A DNA stretch of 64,000 bases, taken from Papaver somniferum (taxonomy: Eukaryota; Streptophyta; Magnoliopsida; Ranunculales; Papaveraceae). Positions 42,570-56,782 of the stretch are shown here, one piece after another. Position numbers and translations under genes: made by a program. The DNA is taken from assembly GCF_003573695.1 (NCBI RefSeq), contig NC_039362.1, forward strand, positions 116,663,120 through 116,727,119. Direction: 5' to 3'. Every line of letters starts with the position of its first letter. The first letter of the stretch is position 1. The notes beneath the pieces are model-generated. The model searched no databases. It was not told the origin of the DNA and saw nothing but the letters and a program-made list of their open reading frames with translations.

Positions 42570-44994
42570 TGAAAAAGCGGGGGTCTAATAACACCACCCA
42601 ATAATTCGATTAGCAATCTGTATGGACAAACTCCAAAATACTTTGCTAGAGAATCAACTAGACGGTCAGACTTAATCTAGATTAAAGTATCTCAAGGAGT
42701 CAATATCTCTCACTTGTTTTTATTTACTCAATCTAAAACAATAGAGAGTCGTTAATCAAACACACGGAATAACTTGGACGGTACCAAAGACCAATATCCA
42801 AGGATCAATCAATATCAATCAACAACAAAAGGTTGGATATCCAATTGATGATCTTTAACGCACAATCTGTATTATTTCAATTGTATAAAATATAATGTGG
42901 AAAAGAAATAACACAAACACCAGAAGTTTTGTTAACGAGGAAACCGCAAATGCAGAAAAACCCCGAGACCTAGTCAAGATTGAATACACACTGTATTAAG
43001 CCGCTACAGACACTAGCCTACTCCAAGCTAACTTCAGACTGGACTATAGTTGAACCCCAATCAGTCTCCCACTAATTCAAGGTACAGTTGTATTCCTACG
43101 CCTCCGATCCCAGCAGGATACTGCGCACTTGATTCCCTTAACTGATCTCACCCACAACTAAGAGTTGTTGCAACCCAAAATCGCAGACTTGATAATAAAC
43201 AAATCTGTCTCACACAGAAAAGTATATCAAAGGATAAATATTTCTCCCACAGAAAAACCCTAGGTTTTGTTCCGTCTTAAGATATAAAATCAAGGTGAAC
43301 AGGAACCAATTGATAATCCGGTCTTATATTCCCGAAGAACAACCTAGATTAATCAATCACCTCTTAACAATCCTTGTTGACTACACAAGCGGTTTGTCGA
43401 GGAATCACAAACAATGAGACGAAGATGTTTGTGACTTCTTTATCTTTCCTATCGGGGAACTCTCACGATCTCAAGACAATCAATAGATTGACCTCATACG
43501 ATAGAAGATGCAAGATCAGATCACACAACTACAATAAAAGTATTTGTATGGCTTCACAATCCCAATGAAGTCTTTAAGTCGTAACCTGGTTTTAGAGAAG
43601 AAAACCAAAGGTTAAAGGAGAATCGACTCTAGCAAGCGCACTAGTATCACATAGACGTGTGAGGATTAGTTTTGCACAATGCTAGATGTCTCCTTTATAT
43701 AGCCTTCAAATCAGGGTTTTGCCTTAGTTACAAAGCAATCCATATTCACCGTTAGATGAAAACCTGATTTAGATTCAAGCTAATATTTCTCAACCGTTAG
43801 ATCGAAAACTTAGCTTGTCACACACACTTGGGTAGACGTTTACTGGGTTTGTGAAAACCATGCCCAAACGTGTACGTGTATGTTGGTTCAACATAGTAAC
43901 CCAAAAGGTTAACCATATGAGCAATTCATATTAACCTAGTTCTTCTTCACCATAACTAGTTCAATTGACTCAAATGAACTAGTTAGAGAGTTGTTCAATT
44001 GCTATGAGATCTTATGTAACTACACAAGACACAATTGAAATAAAGATGATTCGATTCGATTGAATCGACTCATGAACTTTATAGCCACGGTTTGCATAAA
44101 GCATTCCTTAGTAATTTAAGTTTCATGTTCAGAGCACATCTTTAGATCATAACCACTTAAGCTCACAAACAAGTTCGCGGACTTAAGGCAACCGACAGAG
44201 TTTTCCATACTCAGCAGAAAATCTCGGCAAAGAGACTTCCGCCAGTTCGCGGACTAGGTTCGCGGACTGGGTTCGCGGACTGAACAAGCAAACGAGTCTT
44301 TGGAAAATCCCAGCAGAAATTCTCGGCAAGAGAACTTCCGTCAGCTCGCGGACTGAGTTCGCAAACTGGGTTCGCGGACTTGGCAAAGCCAATTCCTCCG
44401 GTTTCTCTCAATCAACAAAGTTCGAAAACTTCGTATTAAGGAATACATGGTTATGTAATCTAAACTCTCATTCCAATCATTGATACATTCTCAGAGGACG
44501 TTATATAGCCGTTATTCACAGACCGTTTCACGTCAGAGCAATTCTCAAAGTAATTGAAACTTTTCATGACTTTCGTCACTAAGTGAAGATAAACTTGATC
44601 AAAGTGAAACGATTTACCAACACACGATTTCGAGAAAAAGATAAGTAGTGAATACTCAACTTGAAATGTCAAATGTGTATGATCCAATCTATATAGCATA
44701 CGACTTTTTGTCTCATAAGAAGTAGGAGATAGAATAAATAGATTTTTGAGTGATAGTTAAGTTCAAGTCTCCACATACCTTTTTGTTGATGAAGTACCAC
44801 GGTTCCTTGAGTAGATCTTCGTCATTGTATGATGAATCGCCATGAAGTCCTTGAGCTCAACTACACTTTTCTATCCTAGTCCAAGACTTAGCTATAATAG
44901 ACTAGAAATCAAGACTCATAGTTTTGATCACTAACATTGACAAACATGCTTGATATAGCAGCGCATGCGAGGTCGACCGAGCTATGCTCTAACA
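42570..44994 (-). mobile_element. Array LTR1 (terminal, 2425 bp)
   Basis: Plus-strand ends TGAAAAAGCGGGGG and TATGCTCTAACA. The first 1.5 kb (to about 44100) differs from LTR2-4 at several percent of positions (for example TAATAATTCG for TAATTCG), while the rest is essentially identical to them. TATA box TATATAAAG on the minus strand at 43693-43701; conserved block at 42931-42950. Confidence 0.9.
44225..44385 (-). repeat. GTTCGCGGACT short repeats in array LTR1
   Basis: Two clusters of GTTCGCGGACT(G/A)G-type words (three at 44246-44281 and three at 44344-44381) each follow an ACTTCCG(C/T)CAG word. The same pair occurs in LTR2, LTR3 and LTR4. They are upstream of the TATA box in LTR orientation, so in U3. 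Confidence 0.7.
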
Positions 44995-45725
44995 ATCTCC
45001 CCCTTTTTCAATTTTAGTGACAAAACTATTAATACATATGGAATACAAAAACGATAAACTTTAGTGGCTCCTATTCCATTGTCTAATCTTGAACGTTCCC
45101 TGAAATCTTCGTCCTTCCAAGTACTCCAATGATCCCAAAGGTTGTAAGTTTAGCACCACCGTTGTTGAATATCCGTAGCTATAACAATGAGAGAAATCGA
45201 GATTCTCGATCATTATTATACAGTGTCATAGTATCATTATGTAACATAAAATACTCCATCTCGATATGTATCACTTCCCCTTAGTGAATACTCCATCTCG
45301 ATCATGGAAACCACTCCCCCTTATACAATGATCCGAAAACCATATGTATTTGTAGTGTGAACTACATTATTTTCCCCCCTTTTTGTCCATAAAATTGGCA
45401 AAGGTAAAAGAATGGGATCATAATGAAATTTCCACAAGAGACATTTCATAGACTAAAAGAAAAATACATACCAACTTAATTTAGATGCAATCATAAAACC
45501 GAAGCTAAATGCATTCATCAAGGAGTTTTAAGATACAAGATAACCCCTATAAAATTCCACAACCGCACACCCCGCAAGATATTACCATTAAGCACAAGTT
45601 CAAAAGAACTCTCCCCCATTTGATGTCATTCCCGAAAGAACAACAAGAGCGAGCTTAATTTCGAAAGAAAAAGAAGGATTTTTTAATTGGACACCAAAAA
45701 CCATGGAAATGATTTTCTATATCCA

Positions 45726-46280
45726 AAACTCAACCAAATTAATCACAAGTAAACCCATGATTAATTTAATTGGAATACGCAACTAAATCAAACCACAAAA
45801 GTGATCAATTTAATTGATTGTGCTCAACATAAGAAAACTCAGGGAGCTACGACTAAGATATCCACACTAAGATGACTACCTTAATCGTTCAAATACTCAA
45901 CATAAGGAAAACCTTACAGAATATACGACTACATAAACCAATAGAACATGATTAGTATAGGCGTTCATATACTCAACACAAGAACTTGTGGAATATATGA
46001 AAACTCAACTAGACTAATTACAAGAGAACCCATAATTAATCTAATTGGAATACAAAGAACCAAACTAATCACGAAGGTAATCAATTTAATTGTCAAAAGT
46101 TTTGCTCGACAAAAGAAGACTTTCGGAGCAAATAACTAAATAACCAACCAAGATGAATAATTTAGTTCATAATGCTCAACATATAGCATCTTATGGAACA
46201 ACCAACAAAGCCAATAAGAATAATCGACTTAGTTGTATCGTGATCAACATAAGACACACAATAGAGACTTCACGGTAATA
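45726..46280 (-). repeat. Imperfect repeats inside array internal region 1
   Basis: A block starting AACTCAACCAAATTAATCAC (45726) recurs in diverged form at 46003. A shorter word CTCAACATAAG(A/G)... with variants is spaced through 45832, 45897, 45973, 46172 and 46250. The same arrangement is present in each array unit. Confidence 0.55.
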
Positions 46281-48072
46281 CAAAAAGAATGTATCAATGA
46301 AGATCAATACCGTGGAATACATACAAGGATCTATTCTATCTTTCCATCACTATATGCATAATGACATAATAGACTTTATCCTTGTCACATAAAAGATTTT
46401 ATCCTATTTTCCATCAAATAAATGACTGCATAGGCATAACTTTTGTATTTGTCAAAAGTCCATTCGTCCTTTCATCAATACGAAAACCAATTCATGAACG
46501 ACTTTACTTTTGACAACATATGGGACCTTCAAGTTCACGGACGCAAACAATACATATCCCATAAAAATATTGCAATATCACAAAATCATAAAGATTAATA
46601 CTGCAATATCATCACCCTCCAAATATTTTTAGAATTTAAAACCAATAAACCTAAAAAATAAACATAAGAAGATGAAAACAAAATAGCTATGTGTAGTCAC
46701 AATCTTCGCTATTCCAAACTCTAGTAATCCTTCTCAAAAACAAGAATACATTCTCATAAAAGGTTTCCTAGGCATCAAGACAAACTCGTAATGCACATAT
46801 AAGATGATTTGTCCTTAGAGGGTAGAATCAATCATTTTCGCCCGGATTTACACCAAGAATAGCTACCAAAGGCGTATAAAAATATTTTCACAAAGAAGAA
46901 CATACAAAGTCACGAACGACCATGCACCATAGTTCACAAAGGATGATTGTGAACATTCAAGAATCCCATAGCAATGGGTACTAATTTCCATTCTTGAACT
47001 TCCTTCTTTGTGATTCACCAACAACATTCTAGTAAAAGCTACAAATTAGCTTAGAAGATTATTACCCAAGAATCCAAGTGCCCAAGTCCAAGAGAAGTGG
47101 AACAAGTGCGACGAAATGGAGCAAAACACTCAAAAACAAGAGATAGGACAAATACCAATCTTAACTCATCCAAAATTAATAATTCTCATATCCATTTTGA
47201 AGATAATTCAAAGAGGAAGAGAATTCAAAAAGAATGGGTTCGTTCCGAGTTCGGACGAAGAAGTTACGGCCAAGACAAGTTTACCGAATATCGACGTCAA
47301 GTATGCATACGGGTTTGCAAGCGAATTTTCATGACAAAAAAAGTTTGCAGACTGGGTTTGCGAACTTAAACCCCTGGATTTTGATTTTAAATGATGGTAT
47401 GCATCCTTGGAATGTGTACCGTGAAGTCCAAACATCCCGAACAACTATTTTCAAACCTAAACATATAAAAACCTTAAACACGGATCAAGCTAGGTAGAAA
47501 TGAACGATAAGCAAGGTACATGGATCATATAAGTACTTAAGCAAGTAAAAACACAAAAATTTCTCAAGTTTATAGACATACCTTTTTATAAGAATTCAAT
47601 CGAATTCTACAACCTTACTGAATACATCTGTGTGCCCCAGTTCTCGTGCTTCCTTTACCGTAACAGGGCATTCCTTGGTGAGGATGCACTTCAACACAAA
47701 CAAGTTGTGTTGAGATGAACATTGTCTTGCTCACCATGGCACCAAGAGAGAGTTTCTTTCCAACAACTCTTAATCTTGTAGTGTTGAGAAACAACCAAGG
47801 AACTGTTTTTATAAGTCTATCAAAGAACTTCAAGAGAACCCAAAAAGATTTGTGTTTCTGATTTCTTGTTTTCCAACTTATAAAAAACAGTTTCTGCAGA
47901 TAGTTTTTAGTACTGCGAAGGGAAACTCTTTTGATGAAAAGAGACGTCCTAGATTCTTTATAAAAGAAACAATACTATTATCTTGATAGGAAGTATCAGG
48001 AATTGAGCAGCGAATCAATTCATGCTTTGAGGTGATACACTCAGATGACTGAGATTTAAACTCCTCTTGTAA

Positions 48073-48402
48073 TTAGTTTAGTTTATCACAACTAATTGGA
48101 TTACGCAGAGGAGGAGCATTGCTCTCACTGATTAGTAAATCAATATCAACCTCAACATGAATATTATTCATCATAACTTGATTTAGCCTGTCAAGAGATT
48201 CTTGCTCTCTCTGGAGGTATAACTCAACATCAAGAGATAAGCTCTTTTCAAGCCCTGAAAACACTTCAAGGGATTTTAAACCTGGTGGAGGTTTAGATGG
48301 AATTTCTTCTAAAGATTTTATTAAATCAGTCATGGAAGGGAATTCTGAAATCCCTGGATATGGTGGTGCATTTATTGAGATAGCACTAACTGTCCATAGA
48401 TC
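48073..48402 (-). pseudogene. Array accessory ORF, unit 1
   Basis: Same protein as at 59857-60183, but with small indels: the 5' part (48340-48402) is out of frame relative to unit 3, and two codons (KK) are missing in the middle. The remaining frame of 86 codons starts MTDLIKSLEEIPS. Confidence 0.5.
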
Positions 48403-48462
48403 AGATCGCTACAAACACAGACTTGTAAGGTCTTAAACGTGTTTGCCTGCTCCGATACCAAT

Positions 48463-50885
48463 TGAAAAAGCGGGGGTCTAATAACACCACCCAATTCGAT
48501 TAGCAATCTGTATGGACAAACTTCGAAATACGTTGCTAGAGAATCAACTAGACAGTCAGATTCAATCTAGATTAAAGTATCTCAAGGAGTCAATATCTCT
48601 CACTTGTTTTGATTTACTCAAGATAAAACAATAGAGAGTCTTTAATCAAACACAAGGAATAACTTGGACGGTACCAAAGACCAATATCCAAGGATCAATC
48701 AATATCAATCAACAACCAAAGGTTGGGTTTCCAATTGATGATCTTTAACGCACAACCTGTATTATTTAAATTATATAAAATATAATGCGGAAAAGAAATA
48801 ACATAGACACTAGAAGTTTTGTTAACGAGGAAACCGCAAATGCAGAAAAACCCCGGGACCTAGTCCAGATTGAATACACACTGTATTAAGCCGCTACAGA
48901 CACTAGCCTACTCCAAGCTAACTTCGGACTGGACTATAGTTGAACCCAAATTAGTCTCCCACTAATTCAAGGTACAGTTGTACTCCTACGCCTATGATCC
49001 CAGCAGGATACTGCGCACTTGATTCCCTTAGCTGATCTCACCCTCAACTAAGAGTTGCTGCAACCCAAAATCGCAGACTTGATAATAAACAAATCTGTCT
49101 CACACAGAAAAGTCTATCAAAGGATAAATCTGTCTCCCACGGAAAAACCCTAGGTTTTGTTCCGTCTTAAGATATAAAATCAAGGTGAACAAGAACCAAT
49201 TGATAATCCGGTCATATATTCCCGAAGAAAAACCTAGATTAAATAATCACCTCTCAACAATCCTTCTTGACTACACAAGCGGTTTGTCGAGGAATCACAA
49301 ACAGTGATACGAAGATGTTTCTGACTTCTTTATCTTGACTATCGGAGATTTCTCATGATCTCAAGCCAATCAATAGATTGTACTCGTACGATAGAAGATG
49401 CAAGATCAGATCACATAACTTCGATAAAAGTATCGGGTTGGCTTCACAATCCCAATGAAGTCTTTAAGTCGTTAACCTGGTTTTAGAGAAGAAAACCAAA
49501 GGTTAAAGGAGAATCGACTCTAGCGAGCGTACTAGTATCACACAGACGTGTGGGGATTAGTTTTGCACAATGCTAGATGTCTCCTTTATATAGCCTTCAA
49601 ATCAGGGTTTTTCCTTAGTTACAAAGCAATCCATATTCACCGTTAGATGAAAACCTGATTTAGATACAAGCTAATATTTCTCAACCGTTAGATCGAAAAC
49701 TTAGCTTGTCACACACACTTGGGTAGACGTTTACTGGGTTTGTGAAAACCATTCCCAAACGTGTACGTGTATGTTGGTTCAACATAGTAACCTAAAAGGT
49801 TAACCATATGAGCAATTCATATTAACCTAGTTCTTCTTCACCATAACTAGTTCAATCGACTCAAAAGAACTAGTTAGAGAGTTGTTCAATTGCTATGAGA
49901 TCTTATGTAACTACAGAAGTCACAATTGAAACAAAGATGATTCGATTCGACTGAATCGACTCATGAACTTTATAGCCACGGTTTGCATAAAACATTCCTT
50001 AGTAATTTAAGTTTCATGTTCAGAGCACATCTTTAGATCATAACCACTTAAGCTCACAAACAAGTTCGCGGACTTAAGGCAACCGACAGAGTTTTCCATA
50101 CTCAGCAGAAAATCTCGGCAAAGAGACTTCCGCCAGTTCGCGGACTAGGTTCGCGGACTGGGTTCGCGGACTGAACAAGCAAACGAGTCTTTGGAAAATC
50201 CCAGCAGAAATTCTCGGCAAGAGAACTTCCGTCAGCTCGCGGACTGAGTTCGCAAACTGGGTTCGCGGACTTGGCAAAGCCAATTCCTCCGGTTTCTCTC
50301 AATCAACAAAGTTCGAAAACTTCGTATTAAGGAATACATGGTTATGTAATCTAAACTCTCATTCCAATCATTGATACATTCTCAGAGGACGTTATATAGC
50401 CGTTATTCACAGACCGTTTCACGTCAGAGCAATTCTCAAAGTAATTGAAACTTTTCATGACTTTCGTCACTAAGTGAAGATAAACTTGATCAAAGTGAAA
50501 CGATTTACCAACACACGATTTCGAGAAAAAGATAAGTAGTGAATACTCAACTTGAAATGTCAAATGTGTATGATCCAATCTATATAGCATACGACTTTTT
50601 GTCTCATAAGAAGTAGGAGATAGAATAAATAGATTTTTGAGTGATAGTTAAGTTCAAGTCTCCACATACCTTTTTGTTGATGAAGTACCACGGTTCCTTG
50701 AGTAGATCTTCGTCATTGTATGATGAATCGCCATGAAGTCCTTGAGCTCAACTACACTTTTCTATCCTAGTCCAAGACTTAGCTATAATAGACTAGAAAT
50801 CAAGACTCATAGTTTTGATCACTAACATTGACAAACATGCTTGATATAGCAGCGCATGCGAGGTCGACCGAGCTATGCTCTAACA
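48463..50885 (-). mobile_element. Array LTR2 (2423 bp)
   Basis: Near-identical to LTR3 and LTR4 apart from small indels and a few substitutions. TATA box (minus strand) 49584-49592; conserved block GTTAACGAGGAAACCGCAAA at 48821-48840. Confidence 0.9.
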
Positions 50886-53800
50886 ATCTCCCCCTTTTTC
50901 AATTTTAGTGACAAAACTATTAATACATATGGAATACAAAAACGATAAACTTTAGTGGCTCCTATTCCATTGTCTAATCTTGAACGTTCCCTGAAATCTT
51001 CGTCCTTCCAAGTACTCCAATGATCCCAAAGGTTGTAAGTTTAGCACCACCGTTGTTGAATATCCGTAGCTATAACAATGAGAGAAATCGAGATTCTCGA
51101 TCATTATTATACAGTGTCATAGTATCATTATGTAACATAAAATACTCCATCTCGATATGTATCACTTCCCCTTAGTGAATACTCCATCTCGATCATGGAA
51201 ACCACTCCCCCTTATACAATGATCCGAAAACCATATGTATTTGTAGTGTGAACTACATTATTTTCCCCCCTTTTTGTCATAAAATTGGCAAAGGTAAAAG
51301 AATGGGATCATAATGAAATTTCCACAAGAGACATTTCATAGACTAAAAGAAAAATACATACCAACTTAATTTAGATGCAATCATAAAACCGAAGCTAAAT
51401 GCATTCATCAAGGAGTTTTAAGATACAAGATAACCCCTATAAAATTCCACAACCGCACACCCCGCAAGATATTACCATTAAGCACAAGTTCAAAAGAACT
51501 CTCCCCCATTTGATGTCATTCCGAAAGAACAACAAGAGCGAGCTTAATTTCGAAAGAAAAAGAAGGATTTTTTAATTGGACACCAAAAACCATGGAAATG
51601 ATTTTCTATATCCAAAACTCAACCAAATTAATCACAAGTAAACCCATGATTAATTTAATTGGAATACGCAACTAAATCAAACCACAAAAGTGATCAATTT
51701 AATTGATTGTGCTCAACATAAGAAAACTCAGGGAGCTACGACTAAGATATCCACACTAAGATGACTACCTTAATCGTTCAAATACTCAACATAAGGAAAA
51801 CCTTACAGAATATACGACTACATAAACCAATAGAACATGATTAGTATAGGCGTTCATATACTCAACACAAGAACTTGTGGAATATATGAAAACTCAACTA
51901 GACTAATTACAAGAGAACCCATAATTAATCTAATTGGAATACAAAGAACCAAACTAATCACGAAGGTAATCAATTTAATTGTCAAAAGTTTTGCTCGACA
52001 AAAGAAGACTTTCGGAGCAAATAACTAAATAACCAACCAAGATGAATAATTTAGTTCATAATGCTCAACATATAGCATCTTATGGAACAACCAACAAAGC
52101 CAATAAGAATAATCGACTTAGTTGTATCGTGATCAACATAAGACACACAATAGAGCCTTCACGGTAATACAAAAAGAATGTATCAATGAAGATCAATACC
52201 GTGGAATACATACAAGGATCTATTCTATCTTTCCATCACTATATGCATAATGACATAATAGACTTTATCCTTGTCACATAAAAGATTTTATCCTATTTTC
52301 CATCAAATAAATGACTGCATAGGCATAACTTTTGTATTTGTCAAAAGTCCATTCGTCCTTTCATCAATACGAAAACCAATTCATGAACGACTTTACTTTT
52401 GACAACATATGGGACCTTCAAGTTCACGGACGCAAACAATACATATCCCATAAAAATATTGCAATATCACAAAATCATAAAGATTAATACTGCAATATCA
52501 TCACCCTCCAAATATTTTTAGAATTTAAAACCAATAAACCTAAAAAATAAACATAAGAAGATGAAAACAAAATAGCTATGTGTAGTCACAATCTTCGCTA
52601 TTCCAAACTCTAGTAATCCTTCTCAAAAACAAGAATACATTCTCATAAAAGGTTTCCTAGGCATCAAGACAAACTCGTAATGCACATATAAGATGATTTG
52701 TCCTTAGAGGGTAGAATCAATCATTTTCGCCCGGATTTACACCAAGAATAGCTACCAAAGGCGTATAAAAATATTTTCACAAAGAAGAACATACAAAGTC
52801 ACGAACGACCATGCACCATAGTTCACAAAGGATGATTGTGAACATTCAAGAATCCCATAGCAATGGGTACTAATTTCCATTCTTGAACTTCCTTCTTTGT
52901 GATTCACCAACAACATTCTAGTAAAAGCTACAAATTAGCTTAGAAGATTATTACTCCAAGAATCCAAGTGCCCAAGTCCAAGAGAAGTGGAACAAGTGCG
53001 ACGAAATGGAGCAAAACACTCAAAAACAAGAGATAGGACAAATACCAATCTTAACTCATCCAAAATTAATAATTCTCATATCCATTTTGAAGATAATTCA
53101 AAGAGGAAGAGAATTCAAAAAGAATGGGTTCGTTCCGAGTTCGGACGAAGAAGTTACGGCCAAGACAAGTTTACCGAATATCGACGTCAAGTATGCATAC
53201 GGGTTTGCAAGCGAATTTTCATGACAAAAAAAGTTTGCAGACTGGGTTTGCGAACTTAAACCCCTGGATTTTGATTTTAAATGATGGTATGCATCCTTGG
53301 AATGTGTACCGTGAAGTCCAAACATCCCGAACAACTATTTTCAAACCTAAACATATAAAAACCTTAAACACGGATCAAGCTAGGTAGAAATGAACGATAA
53401 GCAAGGTACATGGATCATAATAAGTACTTAAGCAAGTAAAAACACAAAAATTTCTCAAGTTTATAGACATACCTTTTTATAAGAATTCAATCGAATTCTA
53501 CAACCTTACTGAATACAATCTGTGTGCCCCAGTTCTCGTGCTTCCTTTACCGTAACAGGGCATTCCTTGGTGAGGATGCACTTTCAACACAAACAAGTTG
53601 TGTTGAGATGAACATTGTCTTGCTCACCATGGCACCAAGAGAGAGTTTCTTTCCAACAACTCTTAAATCTTGTAGTGTTGAGAAACAACCAAGGAACTGT
53701 TTTTATAAGTCTATCAAAGAACTTCAAGGGAACCCAAAAAGATTTGTGTTTCTGATTTCTTGTTTTCCAACTTATAAAAAACAGTTTCTGCAGATAGTTT

Positions 53801-54356
53801 TTAGTACTGCGAAGGGAAACTCTTTTGATGAAAAGAGACGTCCTAGATTCTTTATAAAAGAACACAATACTATTATCTTGATAGGAAGTATCAGGAATTG
53901 AGCAGCGAATCAATTCATGCTTTGAGGTGATACACTCAGATGACTGAGATTTAAACTCCTCTTGTAATTAGTTTAGTTTATCACAACTAATTGGATTACG
54001 CAGAGGAGGAGCATTGCTCTCACTGATTAGTAAATCAATATCAACCTCAACATGAATATTATTCATCATAACTTGATTTAGCCTGTCAAGAGATTCTTGC
54101 TCTCTCTGGAGGTATAACTCAACATCAAGAGATAAGCTCTTCTTTTCAAGCCCTGAAAACACTTCAAGGGATTTTAAACCTGGTGGAGGTTTAGATGGAA
54201 TTTCTTCTAAAGATTTTATCAGTCTCATGAAGGGAATTCTGAAATCCCTGGATATGGTGGTGCATTTATTGAGATAGCACTACTGTCCATAGATTCAGAT
54301 CGCTACAAACACAGACTTGTAAGGTCTTAAACGTGTTTGCCTGCTCCGATACCAAT
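50886..54356 (-). mobile_element. Array internal region 2 (3471 bp)
   Basis: Same layout as internal region 1: polypurine-tract complement at 50886-50900, primer site at 54343-54354. Differences from unit 1 are isolated single bases and 1-3 base indels. Confidence 0.88.
53968..54228 (-). pseudogene. Array accessory ORF, unit 2
   Basis: 86-codon frame equivalent to 59857-60183. A few bases are lost around 54219-54228 (ATCAGTCTCATG versus ATTAAATCAGTCATGG), which cuts the N-terminal 23 codons out of frame. Confidence 0.5.
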
Positions 54357-56782
54357 TGAAAAAGCGGGGGGGTCTAATAACACCACCCAATTCGATTAGC
54401 AATCTGTATGGACAAACTTCGAAATACGTTGCTAGAGAATCAACTAGACAGTCAGATTCAATCTAGATTAAAGTATCTCAAGGAGTCAATATCTCTCACT
54501 TGTTTTGATTTACTCAAGATAAAACAATAGAGAGTCTTTAATCAAACACAAGGAATAACTTGGACGGTACCAAAGACCAATATCCAAGGATCAATCAATA
54601 TCAATCAACAACCAAAGGTTGGGTTTCCAATTGATGATCTTTAACGCACAACCTGTATTATTTAAATTATATAAAATATAATGCGGAAAAGAAAAACATA
54701 GACACTAGAAGTTTTGTTAACGAGGAAACCGCAAATGCAGAAAAACCCCGGGACCTAGTCCAGATTGAATACACACTGTATTAAGCCGCTACAGACACTA
54801 GCCTACTCCAAGCTAACTTCGGACTGGACTATAGTTGAACCCAAATTAGTCTCCCACTAATTCAAGGTACAGTTGTACTCCTACGCCTATGATCCCAGCA
54901 GGATACTGCGCACTTGATTCCCTTAGCTGATCTCACCCTCAACTAAGAGTTGCTGCAACCCAAAATCGCAGACTTGATAATAAACAAATCTGTCTCACAC
55001 AGAAAAGTCTATCAAAGGATAAATCTGTCTCCCACGGAAAAACCCTAGGTTTTGTTCCGTCTTAAGATATAAAATCAAGGTGAACAAGAACCAATTGATA
55101 ATCCGGTCATATATTCCCGAAGAAAAACCTAGATTAAATAATCACCTCTCAACAATCCTTCTTGACTACACAAGCGGTTTGTCGAGGAATCACAAACAGT
55201 GATACGAAGATGTTTCTGACTTCTTTATCTTGCCTATCGGAGATTTCTCATGATCTCAAGCCAATCAATAGATTGTACTCGTACGATAGAAGATGCAAGA
55301 TCAGATCACATAACTACGATAAAAGTAGTATCGGGTTGGCTTCACAATCCCAATGAAGTCTTTAAGTCGTTAACCTGGTTTTAGAGAAGAAAACCAAAGG
55401 TTAAAGGAGAATCGACTCTAGCGAGCGTACTAGTATCACACAGACGTGTGGGGATTAGTTTTGCACAATGCTAGATGTCTCCTTTATATAGCCTTCAAAT
55501 CAGGGTTTTTCCTTAGTTACAAAGCAATCCATATTCACCGTTAGATGAAAACCTGATTTAGATTCAAGCTAATATTTCTCAACCGTTAGATCGAAAACTT
55601 AGCTTGTCACACACACTTGGGTAGACGTTTACTGGGTTTGTGAAAACCATTCCCAAACGTGTACGTGTATGTTGGTTCAACATAGTAACCTAAAAGGTTA
55701 ACCATATGAGCAATTCATATTAACCTAGTTCTTCTTCACCATAACTAGTTCAATCGACTCAAAAGAACTAGTTAGAGAGTTGTTCAATTGCTATGAGATC
55801 TTATGTAACTACAGAAGTCACAATTGAAACAAAGATGATTCGATTCGACTGAATCGACTCATGAACTTTATAGCCACGGTTTGCATAAAACATTCCTTAG
55901 TAATTTAAGTTTCATGTTCAGAGCACATCTTTAGATCATAACCACTTAAGCTCACAAACAAGTTCGCGGACTTAAGGCAACCGACAGAGTTTTCCATACT
56001 CAGCAGAAAATCTCGGCAAAGAGACTTCCGCCAGTTGCGGACTAGGTTCGCGGACTGGGTTCGCGGACTGAACAAGCAAACGAGTCTTTGGAAAATCCCA
56101 GCAGAAATTCTCGGCAAGAGAACTTCCGTCAGCTCGCGGACTGAGTTCGCAAACTGGGTTCGCGGACTTGGCAAAGCCAATTCCTCCGGTTTCTCTCAAT
56201 CAACAAAGTTCGAAAACTTCGTATTAAGGAATACATGGTTATGTAATCTAAACTCTCATTCCAATCATTGATACATTCTCAGAGGACGTTATATAGCCGT
56301 TATTCACAGACCGTTTCACGTCAGAGCAATTCTCAAAGTAATTGAAACTTTTCATGACTTTCGTCACTAAGTGAAGATAAACTTGATCAAAGTGAAACGA
56401 TTTACCAACACACGATTTCGAGAAAAAGATAAGTAGTGAATACTCAACTTGAAATGTCAAATGTGTATGATCCAATCTATATAGCATACGACTTTTTGTC
56501 TCATAAGAAGTAGGAGATAGAATAAATAGATTTTTGAGTGATAGTTAAGTTCAAGTCTCCACATACCTTTTTGTTGATGAAGTACCACGGTTCCTTGAGT
56601 AGATCTTCGTCATTGTATGATGAATCGCCATGAAGTCCTTGAGCTCAACTACACTTTTCTATCCTAGTCCAAGACTTAGCTATAATAGACTAGAAATCAA
56701 GACTCATAGTTTTGATCACTAACATTGACAAACATGCTTGATATAGCAGCGCATGCGAGGTCGACCGAGCTATGCTCTAACA
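54357..56782 (-). mobile_element. Array LTR3 (2426 bp)
   Basis: Near-identical to LTR2. TATA box (minus strand) 55482-55490; conserved block 54716-54735. One base is lost in the first GTTCGCGGACT word (56035). Confidence 0.9.

Larger units (their letters stand above)
44995..48462 (-). mobile_element. Array internal region 1 (3468 bp)
   Basis: On the minus strand: primer site TGGTATCGGAGC (48449-48460), accessory ORF (about 48400 to 48073), a stretch with an unrecognised frame near 47.6-48.0 kb, then about 2.5 kb without ORFs but with imperfect internal repeats (about 277 bp apart, 45726 and 46003). It ends with a polypurine tract (complement ATCTCCCCCTTTTTC, 44995-45009). No gag or pol. Confidence 0.85.

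Noticed and set aside
53524..53901. 125-codon plus-strand frame in the array
   Set aside because: It is antisense to the element, is broken in units 1 and 3 by single-base changes, and has no recognised domain.
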